A stretch of 64,000 bases of DNA from Phaeosaccion multiseriatum (lineage: Eukaryota; Ochrophyta, other classes), in assembly GCA_965112735.1 (NCBI GenBank), contig OZ218953.1:1612001-1676000 (forward strand), given 5' to 3'. The notes under the pieces were generated by a model. That model was given only the letters and a program-made list of their open reading frames with translations. It was not told the origin of the DNA and did not search any database. This document shows, in pieces, positions 22,657 through 34,400 of this stretch. Each line of letters opens with the position of its first letter. Positions within the stretch are counted from its first letter, which is position 1. The position numbers and the translations under genes are program-made.

Positions 22657-23468
22657 GCGTGCATGGCTCTTGCTTCTTCCGGCGGTGCGCACAGTGGAAT
22701 CTCTTTGAGTCGTCCACGCGAATCCCCTGCGTCATCGCCGACCCCGATATGATGGGGACTCCTGCGCAAGGCTCACACTACCCTCACATCACTGAGCACA
22801 TTGACCTCTTTCCCACCATTGCCCACCTCACGGCCAATGCCGGAGATGGGTCGGATGAGGAAAGCAGCTTTCAGGAGCGGATGCAGCTGGATGGTCGGGA
22901 TCTGTCGGGACTCTTGCTCGGAGGGCCAGCCGTGTGGGGAGAAGGAGGGGCAGGAGCAGGAGCAGGAGCAGCAGGAGGAGGGGCCGGACGAAGAGTGGAG
23001 CGAAGGGGGGAGGTGGTGGGGACCGGGGAGGATGGCTTTGCGATTACGCAGTGGGGGCGGTGTATACGGGAGGCAGGATTCCCAGCGACGTGGCGAGACG
23101 AAGTGTGTAAGGCCAGCTACTTTCGCTTGCCGCAGGAGGAGAGGACGGAGGAGGACCAGAAGAACAATGTGTTTGTGTTGATGGGGTATTCCCTGCGGGT
23201 CAAGGACTGGCGGTACACCGCGTGGCTGTTTTGGGACAGTAAAACGATTCAGGCAGATCTGAGCCGACCGCCGTTTCAGGAAGACCTGTTTAGTCATGTG
23301 GGGGAGACGGGCGCGGACTTTGACCGAGTGGAGGACGTGAACCTCATTGGAAAGACCGAGGCAGAGCATCCGGGCATCGAGGCGGTGCGCGAGGCTCTTC
23401 GGTTGCAGCTCAGGAACTTCATTTTGGAGTACCAGTCGCAGCTAAGGGCGGAAATGCTTACTAACTAG
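18917..23468 (+). CDS. Secreted sulfatase, iduronate-2-sulfatase-like, with acidic insert
   Basis: Seven exons (18917-19182, 19410-20031, 20417-20599, 20918-21219, 21573-21713, 21958-22165, 22695-23468) join in frame to 831 residues. The family hydrolyses sulfate esters of glycans. Motifs include NVIFIICDDMRPELSIYG with the metal-binding aspartates, the CQPSR signature whose Cys is converted to formylglycine, GRRPDKI, a GKTFH-type segment, and TSDHG near the end of the catalytic domain. A hydrophobic signal segment (MFCILLLLAPMLLLQ) lies near the N-terminus; translation could start at 18917 or 18965. Unusually, about 45 residues of nearly pure Glu with a Gln stretch (about 19636-19770) separate the N-terminal Cys-rich region from the catalytic domain. 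A substrate of sulfated cell-wall polysaccharide or scavenged sulfated glycan is inferred. The introns contain GT, CA, CAA and GGGA microsatellites. A formylglycine-generating enzyme is needed but not encoded here. Confidence 0.9.
19679..19735. repeat. GAG/GGA trinucleotide repeat coding for poly-Glu
   Basis: A nearly pure trinucleotide array in exon 2 of the sulfatase gene, read as a Glu run. Confidence 0.85.
21914..21957. repeat. CAA array that supplies a splice acceptor
   Basis: A CAA trinucleotide array ends in CAACAG, and the exon at 21958 starts directly after it, so the repeat itself provides the 3' splice site of a sulfatase intron. Confidence 0.75.
22170..22325. repeat. GGGA array passing into a GGAT array
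   Basis: About 115 bases of tetranucleotide GGGA repeat with one slip near 22203, followed by about 40 bases of GGAT repeat. It lies at the 5' end of the last sulfatase intron, a few bases after the donor at 22166. Confidence 0.9.
22605..22654. repeat. GT microsatellite
   Basis: GT array near the 3' end of the last sulfatase intron, about 40 bases before the acceptor at 22694. Confidence 0.85.
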
Positions 23469-24255
23469 AGAGGAAGCTTAGATGAATTAGAGTGAGTCGG
23501 CCCAGGGGCGAGGTTTGTAATATAAAACCATAGATGGCACTTCAGGGTGTAATATAAATGCTTCTCAGGCTGGGAGAAAAAACAAACAAACTTGGGGGGG
23601 TCGGGAGGGGGTGGCTCGCTTCTGTCCTGCTTCATCTTGCTGGCTTCTGAAGCCGCAGGCCCAGCCCCTGGCTTCTTGCTTTCGGCCGCATTTCAAGCCT
23701 TTGGGTACTGTTTACTCACGCACCCACACCCAAAACCTTACGTAATCTCATTACGTGAGGGCTGCGCGCCACAAGGATCCCACAAACATTGGGAAAAAGA
23801 GAGACAGGCTATACAACAGCTTAGAAGGGCTGCATTATAAGCTGCTTCATCGAGTTGAAGAACGGTAAGGGTGCTGGAGCAAGGGAACTGTGAGAAGGGG
23901 TTGCTGGTAAGGAAGAGGGCAAAAAGCAAAAAATTGCTTCTGCCAATTTCTGTGCTTCCTCATGTCTGTCCCCCCATTGCCCCCTCTTACTCGGGCTGGT
24001 GCTTTCCCTCTCCTTCGGGCTCGTTGGAGAGCTCTCCGCCTTTGCCCACTCTCTCTTGTTCGTCCAATCCATTCCCTCCATCTTTTTGCGCTTTTCTTTC
24101 ATTGTTCCCTTGGCCCCAGCTAACGGTGGCGTCTCTTCCTCCCCCTTCCCCCCACCCACCTGTGAGCTTGACTAGAGCGCTAGTGCGTGCTCATCTTACG
24201 CTCTTTGCTTCTTTCTCTTCGACCCTCCCTCCGTCAGGCAAAGAGCAAGCTCGTC
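23469..24255. other. Intergenic, no gene seen
   Basis: This is the 3' flank of the sulfatase gene, with AT-rich patches near 23518-23560, followed by pyrimidine-rich sequence. The sequence just before the ATG at 24256 ends a C/T tract with CGTCAG, a possible acceptor of a 5' untranslated intron. Confidence 0.4.
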
Positions 24256-25055
24256 ATGAGTGGCTTTCCCCCCCAGAACGGCTCAGGTGGTGCCTCCGCT
24301 GCTTCTGCCGCGGCCAAGAAGAAGAAGAAGAGGCGTAGAAAGGCCGCTTCTTCAGCTTCGTTAGAGGAGGAGCTGTCCCAACCTCTTGTCATAGACTGGC
24401 AGGCGTTGTCGGATGGGGAGATTCTCCAACGCGCCAAGCTCAACCCGGAATCCAGAGGTGGGTGGAAGGATAGATCCTATGCTTGGTGACAACGTGCTAT
24501 AGTGTGGGTGCAGCAGCACCGGCAGCCAGGGGCTGCAAAGAGGGGAAGAAGGAGGGCTTTTATCTGCTATGTGGACCAACCTTCTTGCCTTGGCCTTTCA
24601 TTTGTACTAATTTGCGGGTCCTCCTGTCGTGTTCTCTGCCCCGCCTCTGCCTACACCCGCTCCCCTCCAGACGCTATCAACAAAGTGGTCATTGGGGTTG
24701 TGCGCACGGGCTCCTTCGCACCAGAGGACGTCATTCAAGTCATTGAGAGGTGAGTAAGTAAGTGAGTAAGTGGGGGAGTGAGTGAGTGAGGGCGAGAGTG
24801 GTACAGGGGGGAAGGAGGGAGGATGAATGGCGTACACGAGGTACGAATGGGGTGCAAGGAGGGAGTGCTGCATGTTCTGGTATGAGAGGTAGTTGTACGA
24901 CCACGCTCCTCGCCTCTCTCTCCAAAGGAGAGGCGCGTTTGCCTCCAGTCTCTGCACCCCCCTTTTCCTCATCCTCTTTTCTCTTTCTCCACCCCCTCTT
25001 TCGCCCACCCAACCTCTCGCGTCTGCTCCTACGAACTCCCTGTGCTGCCGCTCGT

Positions 25056-25094
<39 letters not shown>

Positions 25095-27732
25095 CTACCC
25101 ATGGGCTGACTCTCTCAGCATGTTCGACAGCCATATGGACAACTACGACTCTGTGGAGCACGTGCTGGCTCAAATGCTGGCCCAAGGCGACGACGACCAT
25201 GACCATGTGGCTGCGAGCAGCAGCAGCAAGAGTGGAGGGGGGGGGCAGACGGTGCCGTCGCAGTATGGCTCTGTGGAGAGCAAAGGCTTGGGCTTCATGC
25301 AAGAAACCCCTCCTCCGCACGCAGATGGACATAGCCATGACTCTGCTGCTGCAGAGAGAGGCAGTAATGGCAACGGCTGGAGCAAGGCTGGTGCTGGTGA
25401 TGAAGGTGCTGGTGCGGCTCCTGCTTCTCGTGGGCATGGCAGGGGAAATGGCCATGACTCGACGTCAACGGCCGCCGCTGCTGCTCCTGCTGCTGCAGCC
25501 CCGTCCACAGAGGAGGTGCTCGTGAAGGTGGCCGAGAATCACAACACTGCGGATGCCATGGAGGCAATCAGCGGATGGGTTAAGCACGCAGGTACGATAG
25601 GCACAACACACACTTCCTCACTTCCTCGGGGTCGGCCAGGTGTGGGGCGCTGCTCTGAAGGACTAAACTTGCTCTAGATTGCCTTGTTTTGTCTTCCATC
25701 TCTGCTATTTTGTTTTTTAATGTCTTTTTTATCCCCCCGGCGAAGGTTTTCTCTGTTTTGTCTTTGACTTCTAACCCCCCCCCCCCCCCCCCTCCCCCTC
25801 TCTCTCTACTCTTACCTCTCCAAGTGAACGACTTGAGTCCTCTGCTCTCCTCCCAGGCCCTTGAGACGCTCTTCTCCAACGTGCTTAAGGAGCCCGATAT
25901 GCCTCGCTATGAGGGCATGCGCACCCACCTGCGCGACATCCTTCACTCCGTTGTGCACGGGGCCGGGGGGGCAGCCGATGTGGTCCTGGGTCACATTGAC
26001 GGGCTTGTGGAGGGCGTGGCAGACATTACTCGCTCGGGAGACGTTAACGGCCCGGCCCTGTCCCATGCAAGCCTCTCAGCCCTCTCCTCGACGATGGCTC
26101 AGTTGGTGCGGCAGGCCCATGTCGCAGCATCAAACAGCGGAAGTCAGGGTCAGGGTCAGGGTCAGGGTAGTCCGCAGCGCAGAGGTAGAGACGCGGCGAG
26201 CATCAACGAACAGATCGAGGCGCTTCGGGGCGCTTCGAGCCTGAAGGACCTGCTCACCCTGCGGGAGCTGCATATGGACAAGACACGGGCGCTGGAGAGG
26301 GCTTGTCGGAAGGCGCTCGGCTGCGGCAAAGGGGTGGCGGCAGCGGCAGCAGCGGCGACGGCGTCGACCAAGACGGGGAGTAGTAGCGCTACCAACACGA
26401 ATGGAGACATTGGCGAAAGCGGGAGTGGGAAGGCTGAGATTTTCAAGGGGCTCGTGGCGAGCAACTCGTACGGAATTGATGCAGAGACGCTCCACGCACA
26501 GAGGGGTAAGGTGGAGGATATCAAGCAGCGGATCCAGCAGCTAAGGGTGGAGGAGGAGAAGGAGCTGTTCCCATTGGAATCGGAGTTGAGACAGTGCACC
26601 AGTCAGCAGGCCGAGCTTCTTCGCGTTAGAGACGAGCTCGCGGGGCAGCTGCGAGAGGTGGAAGGGAAGCTTCAGGCGGTGGAGGGGCGCCGCATTACCC
26701 TGTCAGGCAACATTCGGGAGGTCAAGGGGGCGTTGAAGCGCAAAACGGATGCGTTTGACCAGGAGAACAAGGGCCTGGCGGGGGCGGTGAGCCACATTGA
26801 TAAGTGCGAGAAGCTCATGGGCATCATCAAGGGCTTTGAGGTTTCTGTGGCGGGCATGCTTCAGGGGGTGGGTGCTGTAGGTCCAGATGGCGAGGGAAGT
26901 GGTGGTGGTGGTGGTGGTGGTGGTGGTGGTGGTGGAGGAGGAGGAGGCGATGCTTCTTCCACCAGCGACGACCACGACCACGGCGTGGCGAGCTACCTCT
27001 ACAGCCTTGGCGACTACTTTGAAGCGGATGTCAAGTGCGTCCAGGCCCTGCAGGGGCGTGCGGCGGAGCAAGCCACCCTCCTGGCCCGGCTGCAAGAGGA
27101 GGCGAAGCAATTCATTGCGTTGGGGCTACAGAGCACGGCTGCAGAGACTGTGACTCAAGTGGGCAAGGTGGAGAGAGAGTTGGCGGAGGATCTAGACACA
27201 GTGGAGCAGCTCTGCGGGATGATCCGCATTCATTTCGGGTCCATGCAGGAGCTACTGGGCAGGTACCTGGACTGGGGGGCACACAGCGGGGCGTTGCTGC
27301 ACATCAAGAACGTGTTGGGTCCTTTGGTACCCAAGCTGGAGGAGGTGCAGCAGTGGGATTTGGTCGGCCACGGGGTGGACATGTCTGCCCCTTCGCCGGC
27401 GGCACGAGGGAGGGGTGGGAGTGGTGGTGGTGGTGGTGGTGGTGGTGGTGGTGGCAGCGAGAGGATGGCAGAGAACGGCTACGGCGGGGTCGGGGTCGGG
27501 GTTGGTGGTACGGGGGCCAGTCTCGGGGGAGGAGGAGGGGCCGACAATAGGGTGGGTGGGGGAGGAGGTGGTGGCGGTGGTGCTACGGCCTCCATGGGGG
27601 GGTTGCGGAAGCAGGCAAATTCGTGTACGATGCTCCGGACCTACTCTCTCCCGCTGTGTCTCCCAACGTGTCTTCTCACTTTGGAACGGGTTTGTCTCGA
27701 CGGCAGATTGGAGGGGGGAGTTTGCCTCAACA

Positions 27733-27767
<35 letters not shown>

Positions 27768-28573
27768 CATATGGGCAGCAGCAGCGATATGACTCACGGG
27801 CACCGTCGCCCAGTCCAAGTGGCAAGGCCAGCAGCCAACAGCAGCCACCGCAGCAGCAGCAACAGCAGGCCCCGCAGCGACGCGTTCGAGGCGGCATTCT
27901 CGTGCCAACTGTTATCGATGCTCCCAGTGGAGCCTTGCCGAAGATGACTTGGGCTTCCGGTGGAGGTTGGGGGAGTGGTGGTGGTGGAAGCGGCAGCGGC
28001 GGCGGGGGCGAGGCGGGCGGTAAGAAGAAGAGCCTGACTGAGATTCAGGCAGAGGAGGCGGAACAGGACCGCTTGATAGAGGAGCGGAAGAGGGAAGCCG
28101 CCGCGAAGGGCAAGAAGGAGAAGGAGGAGGAGGTACAAGGGGGAGGTGAAGCCGGGGAGGGTGAGGGGAAGGGTGACGTGGAGCTAGAGGCCGGCGTGGA
28201 GGAGCAGAAGGAGGCTGCCGCTGGCTCGGTGGGTGCGGGCGAGGAGGAAGCGGGGGAGGAGGAGGAGGAGGAGGAGGAGGAGGAGGAGGAGAAGGAGGAG
28301 GAGGAGGAGGAGCAGGAGGAGGGGGGGGAGAGCGGCACGATACCTGGGGATGCGGAAGAAGACAGCGAGAAGACGGGACTCGACAATGACGCCACTACTA
28401 CGGATGGGCCGGGTGAGGACAGAGCAGACGAAGGCGGGGAGGAAGAAGCAGAGGAAAAGGAGGAGGAGGAGGAGGAGGAGGAGGAGCTTGGGGTTGGAGA
28501 GGAAGCCGAGGGGGCGGAGGAGGAGGAGGAGGAGGAGGAGGAGGAGGAGGAGGAGGAGGAGGAGGAGGAGTAG
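24256..28573 (+). CDS. Large unrecognised coiled-coil protein with Gly, Gln and Glu runs; one homopolymer frameshift
   Basis: Exons 24256-24457, 24671-24749, 25119-25591 and 25825-28573 join in consistent phase. The final exon is open in one frame to about 27600 and in another frame from there to TAG at 28571-28573. The switch is at a run of seven G (about 27595-27601); one more G would give a continuous protein of about 1167 residues. A short GGT-rich intron is a less likely explanation. Seen in order: a basic N-terminus (KKKKKRRRK), a helical region (INKVVIGVVRTGSFAPEDVI), an Ala/Ser linker, a conserved-looking block (SQALETLFSNVLKEPDMPRY) weakly recalling a PUB-like helix, a long coiled coil at about 26500-26830, Gly runs, a Gln run, an ALPKMTW motif before a KKKSLTEIQAEEAEQDRL helix, and a Glu-rich tail. 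The KSLTEIQ-type helix recalls GYF-partner proteins, but no family is assigned. Possibly a scaffold or RNA-associated protein. Confidence 0.55.
25056..25094. repeat. CAA microsatellite in an intron
   Basis: Trinucleotide array ending about 25 bases before the acceptor at 25118, in the same position relative to the exon as the CAA array at 21914-21957. Confidence 0.8.
28518..28571. repeat. GAG repeat coding for a terminal poly-Glu tail
   Basis: Trinucleotide array ending exactly at the stop codon of the 24256-28573 gene. A second similar array lies at about 28253-28317. Confidence 0.85.
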
Positions 28574-28820
28574 CATCTCAAACTTGAAGAGATGCCGAAA
28601 AGGACGCGGGGTAGGAGAAAGAACCGTCGGGGGGGGGGAGCGGAGGGGAGCAGAGGGAAACAAGGGGCCCCCAAGACACTTGCTTTATAAGTAGCGTGTC
28701 TCTTCACTCGCTTCACCCAATCAGTGTGCCGCTTATTATAAAATGGAAGCAAGGCTCTTTTTTCCCCCGTCCTAAGCGGTGCTGCAGCTTGTGGTATGGA
28801 TCCTTGCGATTGTACGATAA

Positions 28821-30089
28821 TTACGTAAAGAGGCGCGACGATGCTCTATGAGTGTGGGCATGGAGGAGACCCAACCTGCATAGCTCTGGTAGCCCACTGC
28901 GGAGAGCACCAACGGATATAATACCTGGGAACCCTTCCGGGAGGCCGGAAGGCCGCTCGCTCACCCCATCGATGAACGGCTTCGTCAAGTCTCTGTGGTA
29001 CGCCCGTTGCAGCTGCTCCACACCATTGCCTCGCACCTGTTTCATAGACAGATACACTGCGCTGCGCTGCATGACCTGATAGTGCTCTTCACTCACTCGC
29101 CCGTGCTGAGCACAGTAGGCCCCCAGTGATGGCCAAGGCAAGACTGTATAAGGACCATCCCACGAATGCTGCAGAGCCTTGAGTTGCGCTGACGGAGGCC
29201 CTTCGAGTTCTTCCCCTTCTTGCTGGGCGGCGGCACCAGGGCGATACAACATCACCTTGGTCCCTGGCCGCAGGGGCGTCGGCCAACGGCGTGAGGCATT
29301 CTTCAGCTGCAACCTCCCATGGTAGTCGCAGCGCCTCCCATTGACCACCGCCGCAGCCGCAGCCAGACGTGCCCGCAGCTCATGGACCCATGCCGAGGCG
29401 GACGAAAACCACCCGTCCTCCACCAGAGCCGGAAACATCGCCTGCAGAGGCACGGGGGGGTGCCGGTCGAACAAGGCGTAGAACGGCGCCATCCCCGTGC
29501 TCTCCTGCGATCGGCAGTTGTACGCATAGGTGAGCCCGGCGACGTAATCTGGCCACTGCTGCATCTGTGACTCCACGGTCGTCGCCAACATGTCCTTGAT
29601 CGTGGCCATGAAGCACTCCACCTGCCCATTGGCCTGTTGATGCATCGGCGTCGTGAACACTTGCGACGCCGATAGGACCCGCATCACGTCGCCCATGAGC
29701 GCACTGGTGAACTGCGAGCCTTGATCGCTCACCAGCACTCGGGGCACACCCAGGGTGGTGATGACATGCCGCACGAAGGCCCGAGCAATGCCTTCCGCCG
29801 TACACCCACTGTCCATCAAGGCTGTATAGGCGCTCGTCTCCACGGCGTCAGCTGCGCTGGCATCCCGTGGAGCCGTAGCGGCTAAGCAATGCCGAGCGTC
29901 ACTGACCTTCACTGGCGAGCGCACCGTAATCTCGATCGTGTGACCCCGCCCTGCTTGGACTGCCGTACGACCCGTGGCAGCCACCGCTTCGGCAATCTCG
30001 GCTCTCCGCACTGCTGTCTGCAAGGCGGCCACCCCCCCCGGAGCGTCCTCCAGCCGCACACGGTAGAGGGCCAAGGCAGCGCGTTGCAC
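28821..30089 (-). pseudogene. Ty3/gypsy-type retroelement integrase fragment
   Basis: A 422-residue open frame. It contains the end of a retroviral-type integrase core: TAEGIARAFVRHVITTLG, then LVSDQGSQFTSALMGDVMRV with the second catalytic Asp, then MHQQANGQVECFMATIKDML with the catalytic Glu. A C-terminal region follows with a WDGPYTVL segment typical of the chromodomain/SH3-like tail of Ty3/gypsy polyproteins. The segment expected to hold the first catalytic Asp (VDRF-like) is replaced by unrelated sequence, and no intact zinc-binding HHCC or reverse transcriptase is found upstream. It is therefore an inactive remnant, though its frame remains open for over 1.2 kb. No long terminal repeats are visible. 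It lies between the sulfatase-side coiled-coil gene and the 3' end of the SNAPC3 homologue. Confidence 0.75.
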
Positions 30090-31480
30090 ACACCCCTATG
30101 ACACAGATCACACTCACTGTCCACAGCCGACGCACAGGCACAAGCTCCCGGACTGGGGGGCTCCTTGAGCAGAGCAACTCCCGCGCCAGGTTCCAAGGCT
30201 ACTGCATGACAAGCACGCACAAACGGATTAATGGCAAGAATGTGCAGCCCCGCCTCCTCCGTCAACACAGCCGTGAAAGCAGCCTCCTGCTGATGCTGCT
30301 GGGCTGGCTGCTGCTGTCGCACGAGCATGCTGCCTCCGCTGCTTCCTCCGTACCCGCCGTCGAAGAGCCACTGCGCGCCTCCCTGCATCCTGCAGCTCCT
30401 GTGCCGCCTGCTCGTCACCCTTGCGCAGCGCTGCCTTCGCCTGCTGGGCACGCCGTCTCAACCACTTTGCTGCCACCCTCTGCTCAGTCCTGCTCGGCCC
30501 CTTCGCCGGAGGCACCGCTGGAGAAGTCAGCGGCAGGGTCCAGAGGCTCTTCTCCCGCTGCTGAAGCTGAACCTGCCACGCCCACTGTTCATGTTCCCCC
30601 GTGGAAGTGAATGGCGGAAGAGGTACAGCCCCGAGAGGCAAGGCCCGAACGAACCCATGGCCTTGGCCTGCAGAGGCGTCACCAGGGGACACAGCTGCTG
30701 AAGATGAAGCTCGTCGCTTGGCGGTGGAATGAGCTCTGAAACCTGGACAACTGCCTCGACAGCATGACCCTGCTACTGCTCCATGTGCTCCTGTGGCCCT
30801 TCCTGCTGCTGCTGCTGCTGCGGCTGCTGCGGCGGCTCCTCTGTCACCAGCGGCCGGACGGCAGTCTCGTCGTGCAGCTGCTGCTGCCGCGCCGGTGCCA
30901 CACCCAGCCCCTGCTGCCGCTCCTTCGCCACCCTCTCGGCACACTGCCATGGGTGCAGTGCGCTCTGGTCCTGGATCGCACACGCACGCACCCGCTCCAA
31001 ACCCCTTTTTGCATCCATCCAGACAGATTCGTGTCGCGAAAGGGCTGCCTCCTCGCACGCAACCTCCCCAACTGACGACTGCGGCGCCTGCTGGTGCGCC
31101 GCCGTCATCTCCGTGTGCTCAACATCAACGACTGCATCCTCTGGCGCAGAGGCAGCGGCAGCTCTGCATGCTGCTGCTGCTGCGGCGGCTGCTGTGGCTG
31201 CTGCTGCCTTACTGGTGCGTCAGTTACGTCAGTTCCGCTCGACAGCTCGACCGCAGCGCCGGGCTGCGGTGCTTCTGCTGCTGCTTCTCCGGCGGCGGCA
31301 GCTGCTCGACCGCGGAAGGCGCTGGCGCAGCCTCCTTGTGCGCACCCTCCACGACTACCTCTACTGCACGGCACTGCTGCTGTGCCTGCTGCTGCACCGC
31401 CGTCATCTCCGTGTGGTACTTTAGTTCTCTCTCATCGTAAAGCCCGGCAGACGAGAGCTTTAGCGTCCGTGAACTTGATG
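30090..31480 (-). pseudogene. Decayed upstream part of a retroelement-like reading frame
   Basis: On the minus strand, protein-like segments in different frames follow one another. About 31430-31225 includes an HTEMTAVQQQAQQQ-type segment. About 31108-30773 includes HTEMTAAHQQAP and LSRHESVWMDAKRGLERV, ending with EHMEQ and a stop. About 30700-30340 includes RTEQRVAAKWLRRRAQQAKA, and about 30340-30120 includes EEAGLHILAINPFVRACHAV. Each is interrupted by stops or frame changes. The repeated HTEMTA motif about 290 bases apart indicates an internal duplication. A gag/pol remnant of the same element as the integrase is the simplest reading, but no protease or reverse transcriptase signature is recognised. 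Confidence 0.4.
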
Positions 31481-31488
31481 TCTCGCCA

Positions 31489-34400
31489 CTAACCCGCTGT
31501 GCTGCCGCTCCTGTCCTCCTCCTCCTCCTCCTCCTCCTCCTCCTCCTCCTCCTCCTCCTCCTCCTCCTCCTCCTCCTCCTCCTCTTCATCCTCCTCCTCC
31601 GGCCGCCCGTGGATACCGTACGGTCGAAAGCCGTCGTAGGCCAAACTATCGTCCACATTATAGTGAAGGCGGTGGTAGCAGTGCTCACAAAAGGCCATGG
31701 GATGCGCATCGGCCAGTACGTCGCCGTAGCAGTTCACTCTTGCCGCGTGGAAGTTGCACACCTCACAACGAGAGACTGTCTCCTTGGCTTGGAAGGACGT
31801 GTGGGGTGCCTGTATCCAGGGGGAGGAGCCTTGTTCGTCCACTTCCTCTGCAGGAGTAGGACCAGTAGCAGCAGTGGCGGTGGCGCTGGTGGCCGTGGTT
31901 GCACTCGTGTTGCCATCCTCGCTACCGTCACCGTCACCAGCACCACTTCCCGAAGCGGCACCACCGGCACCACCGCTACCACCATCAACGCCGGCGACAG
32001 AGGACGGAAGCACCGTCTCATCGCCACTCCAGGTACTGTCCGCAAGAGAGGGTGGGGAGGATGGAGCCTTCCTCTTCCTCCACATTGCACTCTCTCGGCT
32101 CCTCAAACAGTACATGTCCGTGAACATGAGGCGGTGCCAGCAAGTGCCGCGGTGGCACAGCATGTACTGGCGACCGATGACTACCCTCAGGCTCGAAAAA
32201 GTGGTGCGGTTCATGCTCAGTATCGGCGGTTGCCACGCCTTCTCTCCTGCCCTCTGGCCCTCCTCCTTCTCCTCCTCCTTCTCCTCCTCCGGCTGCTGCT
32301 GCTGCTGCTGCTGCTGTTGCCGCCCTGTCTTTCTCTGTTGATGCTTCTCTTGCATTTTTGAAATGAGAGGGGCACAGCAAAGCTCTCGGCGTTCCTCGTC
32401 CACCCGATCGTCGACATAGAAGGCGCCCTCGATGAGGAAGAAGGAAGGATCGCTGCACGGGGGCTCCGGCTTGCCTGCCTCGCCTGCCGACCCCCCCCTC
32501 CCTTCCCTTCCGGCGGCGGTGTGCAGCTGGTCAGACAGGCACGGAATGTAGTCACGGAGGACACTCAGCGGGTGACTACCGAGCACCTGTTGCGTGTTTG
32601 TGCGTGTGGGTGTGCGTGTGGGTGTGCACGGAGTGGATGAGGAGGGAAGGAAGGAAGGAAGGAAGGAAGGAAGGAAGGAAGGAAGGAAGGCAGCGGGGGG
32701 GAGGGGGGGCGAATGAGATACGGAGGTGCCGTGAATTAAGGAGCCACGTGGGAGAGCCAAGCTACCTCCCCATGCTTCACTCACACAAGCCTCTTCCGCT
32801 TCCGAAGGGAGAGAGACGTCCAAGCCTATACATCATTTCCTTTCGTGCTTCCCTCTCGTGAAGAAAGCCTTTGAGTACTGCACCTGAAATTCATGCGTCC
32901 GGCGGTCGCTTCGGGCGTCGTAGAAGGCAACCGTAACGACGACGTCGTCTGTTAGAGTGTTTCCACGTGCCCTCTCCCCCCCGCCACTGGCGCTCGAGCT
33001 GGCACGTCCCCTGCGTTCATCGGCCCTGCTGGAGCGACGAGGCCCCTGCTCCTGCTCCTGCTCCTGCTCCTGCGCCTCCTCCTCCTTCTCCTTCTCCTCC
33101 TCCTCCTCCTCCTCCTCCTCCTCCTCCTCCTCCTCCTTCTCCTCCTTCTCCTCCTCCTCCTCCTCCTCCTCCTCCTCCTCCTCCTCCTCCTCCAGCTGCT
33201 GCTCGCTCGGGGGCGGTGGCCGCGAGAGAGGCAAGGAGAGGTCCACAAGGCCTCCTTGAGAGGCACTCGCGACAACAGGGTGGAGCTGGACAGGTGGCGC
33301 GGCGCAATTCACTTCTTCCGCAAAGTGCCGCTCTATTCTCCAGGGGGGCAGCCCGAGTGAGTGAGTGTGTGAGAGAGTCAGGGAGGGAGGGAGAGAGAGA
33401 GGGAGGGAGGGAGTGAGCGAGTCAGGGAGGGAGGGAGAGAGAGCCGATCCCACGCCCGCCCGCCCGGGTTGTCAGTCCGCCGATCAACCCCAACCTTTGC
33501 ATCTCCTGTCCCGTCCTGTCCCCTCCTCTCACTGTCATCTTGTGCTGCTCTTCGAGGGTCTATCTCTCGACCCACCCTGTTCTGCCCTACCGTGTATCCG
33601 CCCTGCCTTGCCCTGCCCTACCCCTGTCCATGTACCTCTACCCTGCTCTCACTGTGCCCCTACATCTCACCTCCGGGGCGCAGCGAAGCATGGCCTCCCA
33701 GAAGCCGACACGCCCTCTCCGTGTACAGCCCCGAGCACAGCCGCTCATCCAGCCACTGCAAATTGGGCACCGCTTTGAAGATCTGGCGCAGCCTCCACGT
33801 GTATTCGTCGTCTTCCGTGCTGGGCTGGACTGGAGAGTTCGCTTGATCCTGCTCTCTGGCATCCATCCGTGCCTCTCCGGCGGCAGCAGCAGCACCTTTT
33901 TCTCCTCCTCCTCCTCCTCCTCCTCCTCCTCCTCCTCCTCCTCCTCCTCCTCCTCCTCCTCCTCCTCCTCCTCCCCCTCCTCCCCTCTCTGTTACTTCTT
34001 CTGCTACTGCTTCATCCCCTTTCTCTTGTTCTACCCCTCCATCACACAAATTTCCCGTTTCCACGGATTCAGTTCTTGCTGCCTCGTCCCTTGGCGCGGT
34101 ATTCGTCTCCTCCCCGCCTTCTTGTAGCCCTTCACCCTCGCCCTCCTGCACAATGTCACCGCCATCTTTCCCATCCTCCTCCTCCTCGACTCCTCCCCGT
34201 CCTCCCTCCCCCCCCCCCTCCTCCTGCTCCTTCTCCTCCGCGTCTTCTCCCTTAGTATCTTCTCGCATGTCAATGCGCAGCCCTACTGGCAGGTGCACGT
34301 GGGCCAAGGACTCCCCGAGAAAGCACTGCTTCGTGCTTTGACCCCTCTTCCTCCTCGTGCGACTAGTCGGCCGCCCGTCTCTCCACCGCGAAAAATGCTC

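Noticed and set aside
22599-22694. Extension of the last sulfatase exon upstream through a GT repeat
   Set aside because: The frame is open there only because of the dinucleotide repeat. A CGCACAG acceptor at 22694 restores the expected protein phase.
25825-26070. Confident PUB or ubiquitin-related domain in the large coiled-coil gene
   Set aside because: Only one helix (QALETLFSNVLKEPDMPRY) resembles the family, and the following sequence does not fit.
28045-28752. Poly-Ser minus-strand frame and other frames in the GAG arrays
   Set aside because: Trinucleotide repeats leave all frames open. Only the Glu frame continues a real upstream protein.
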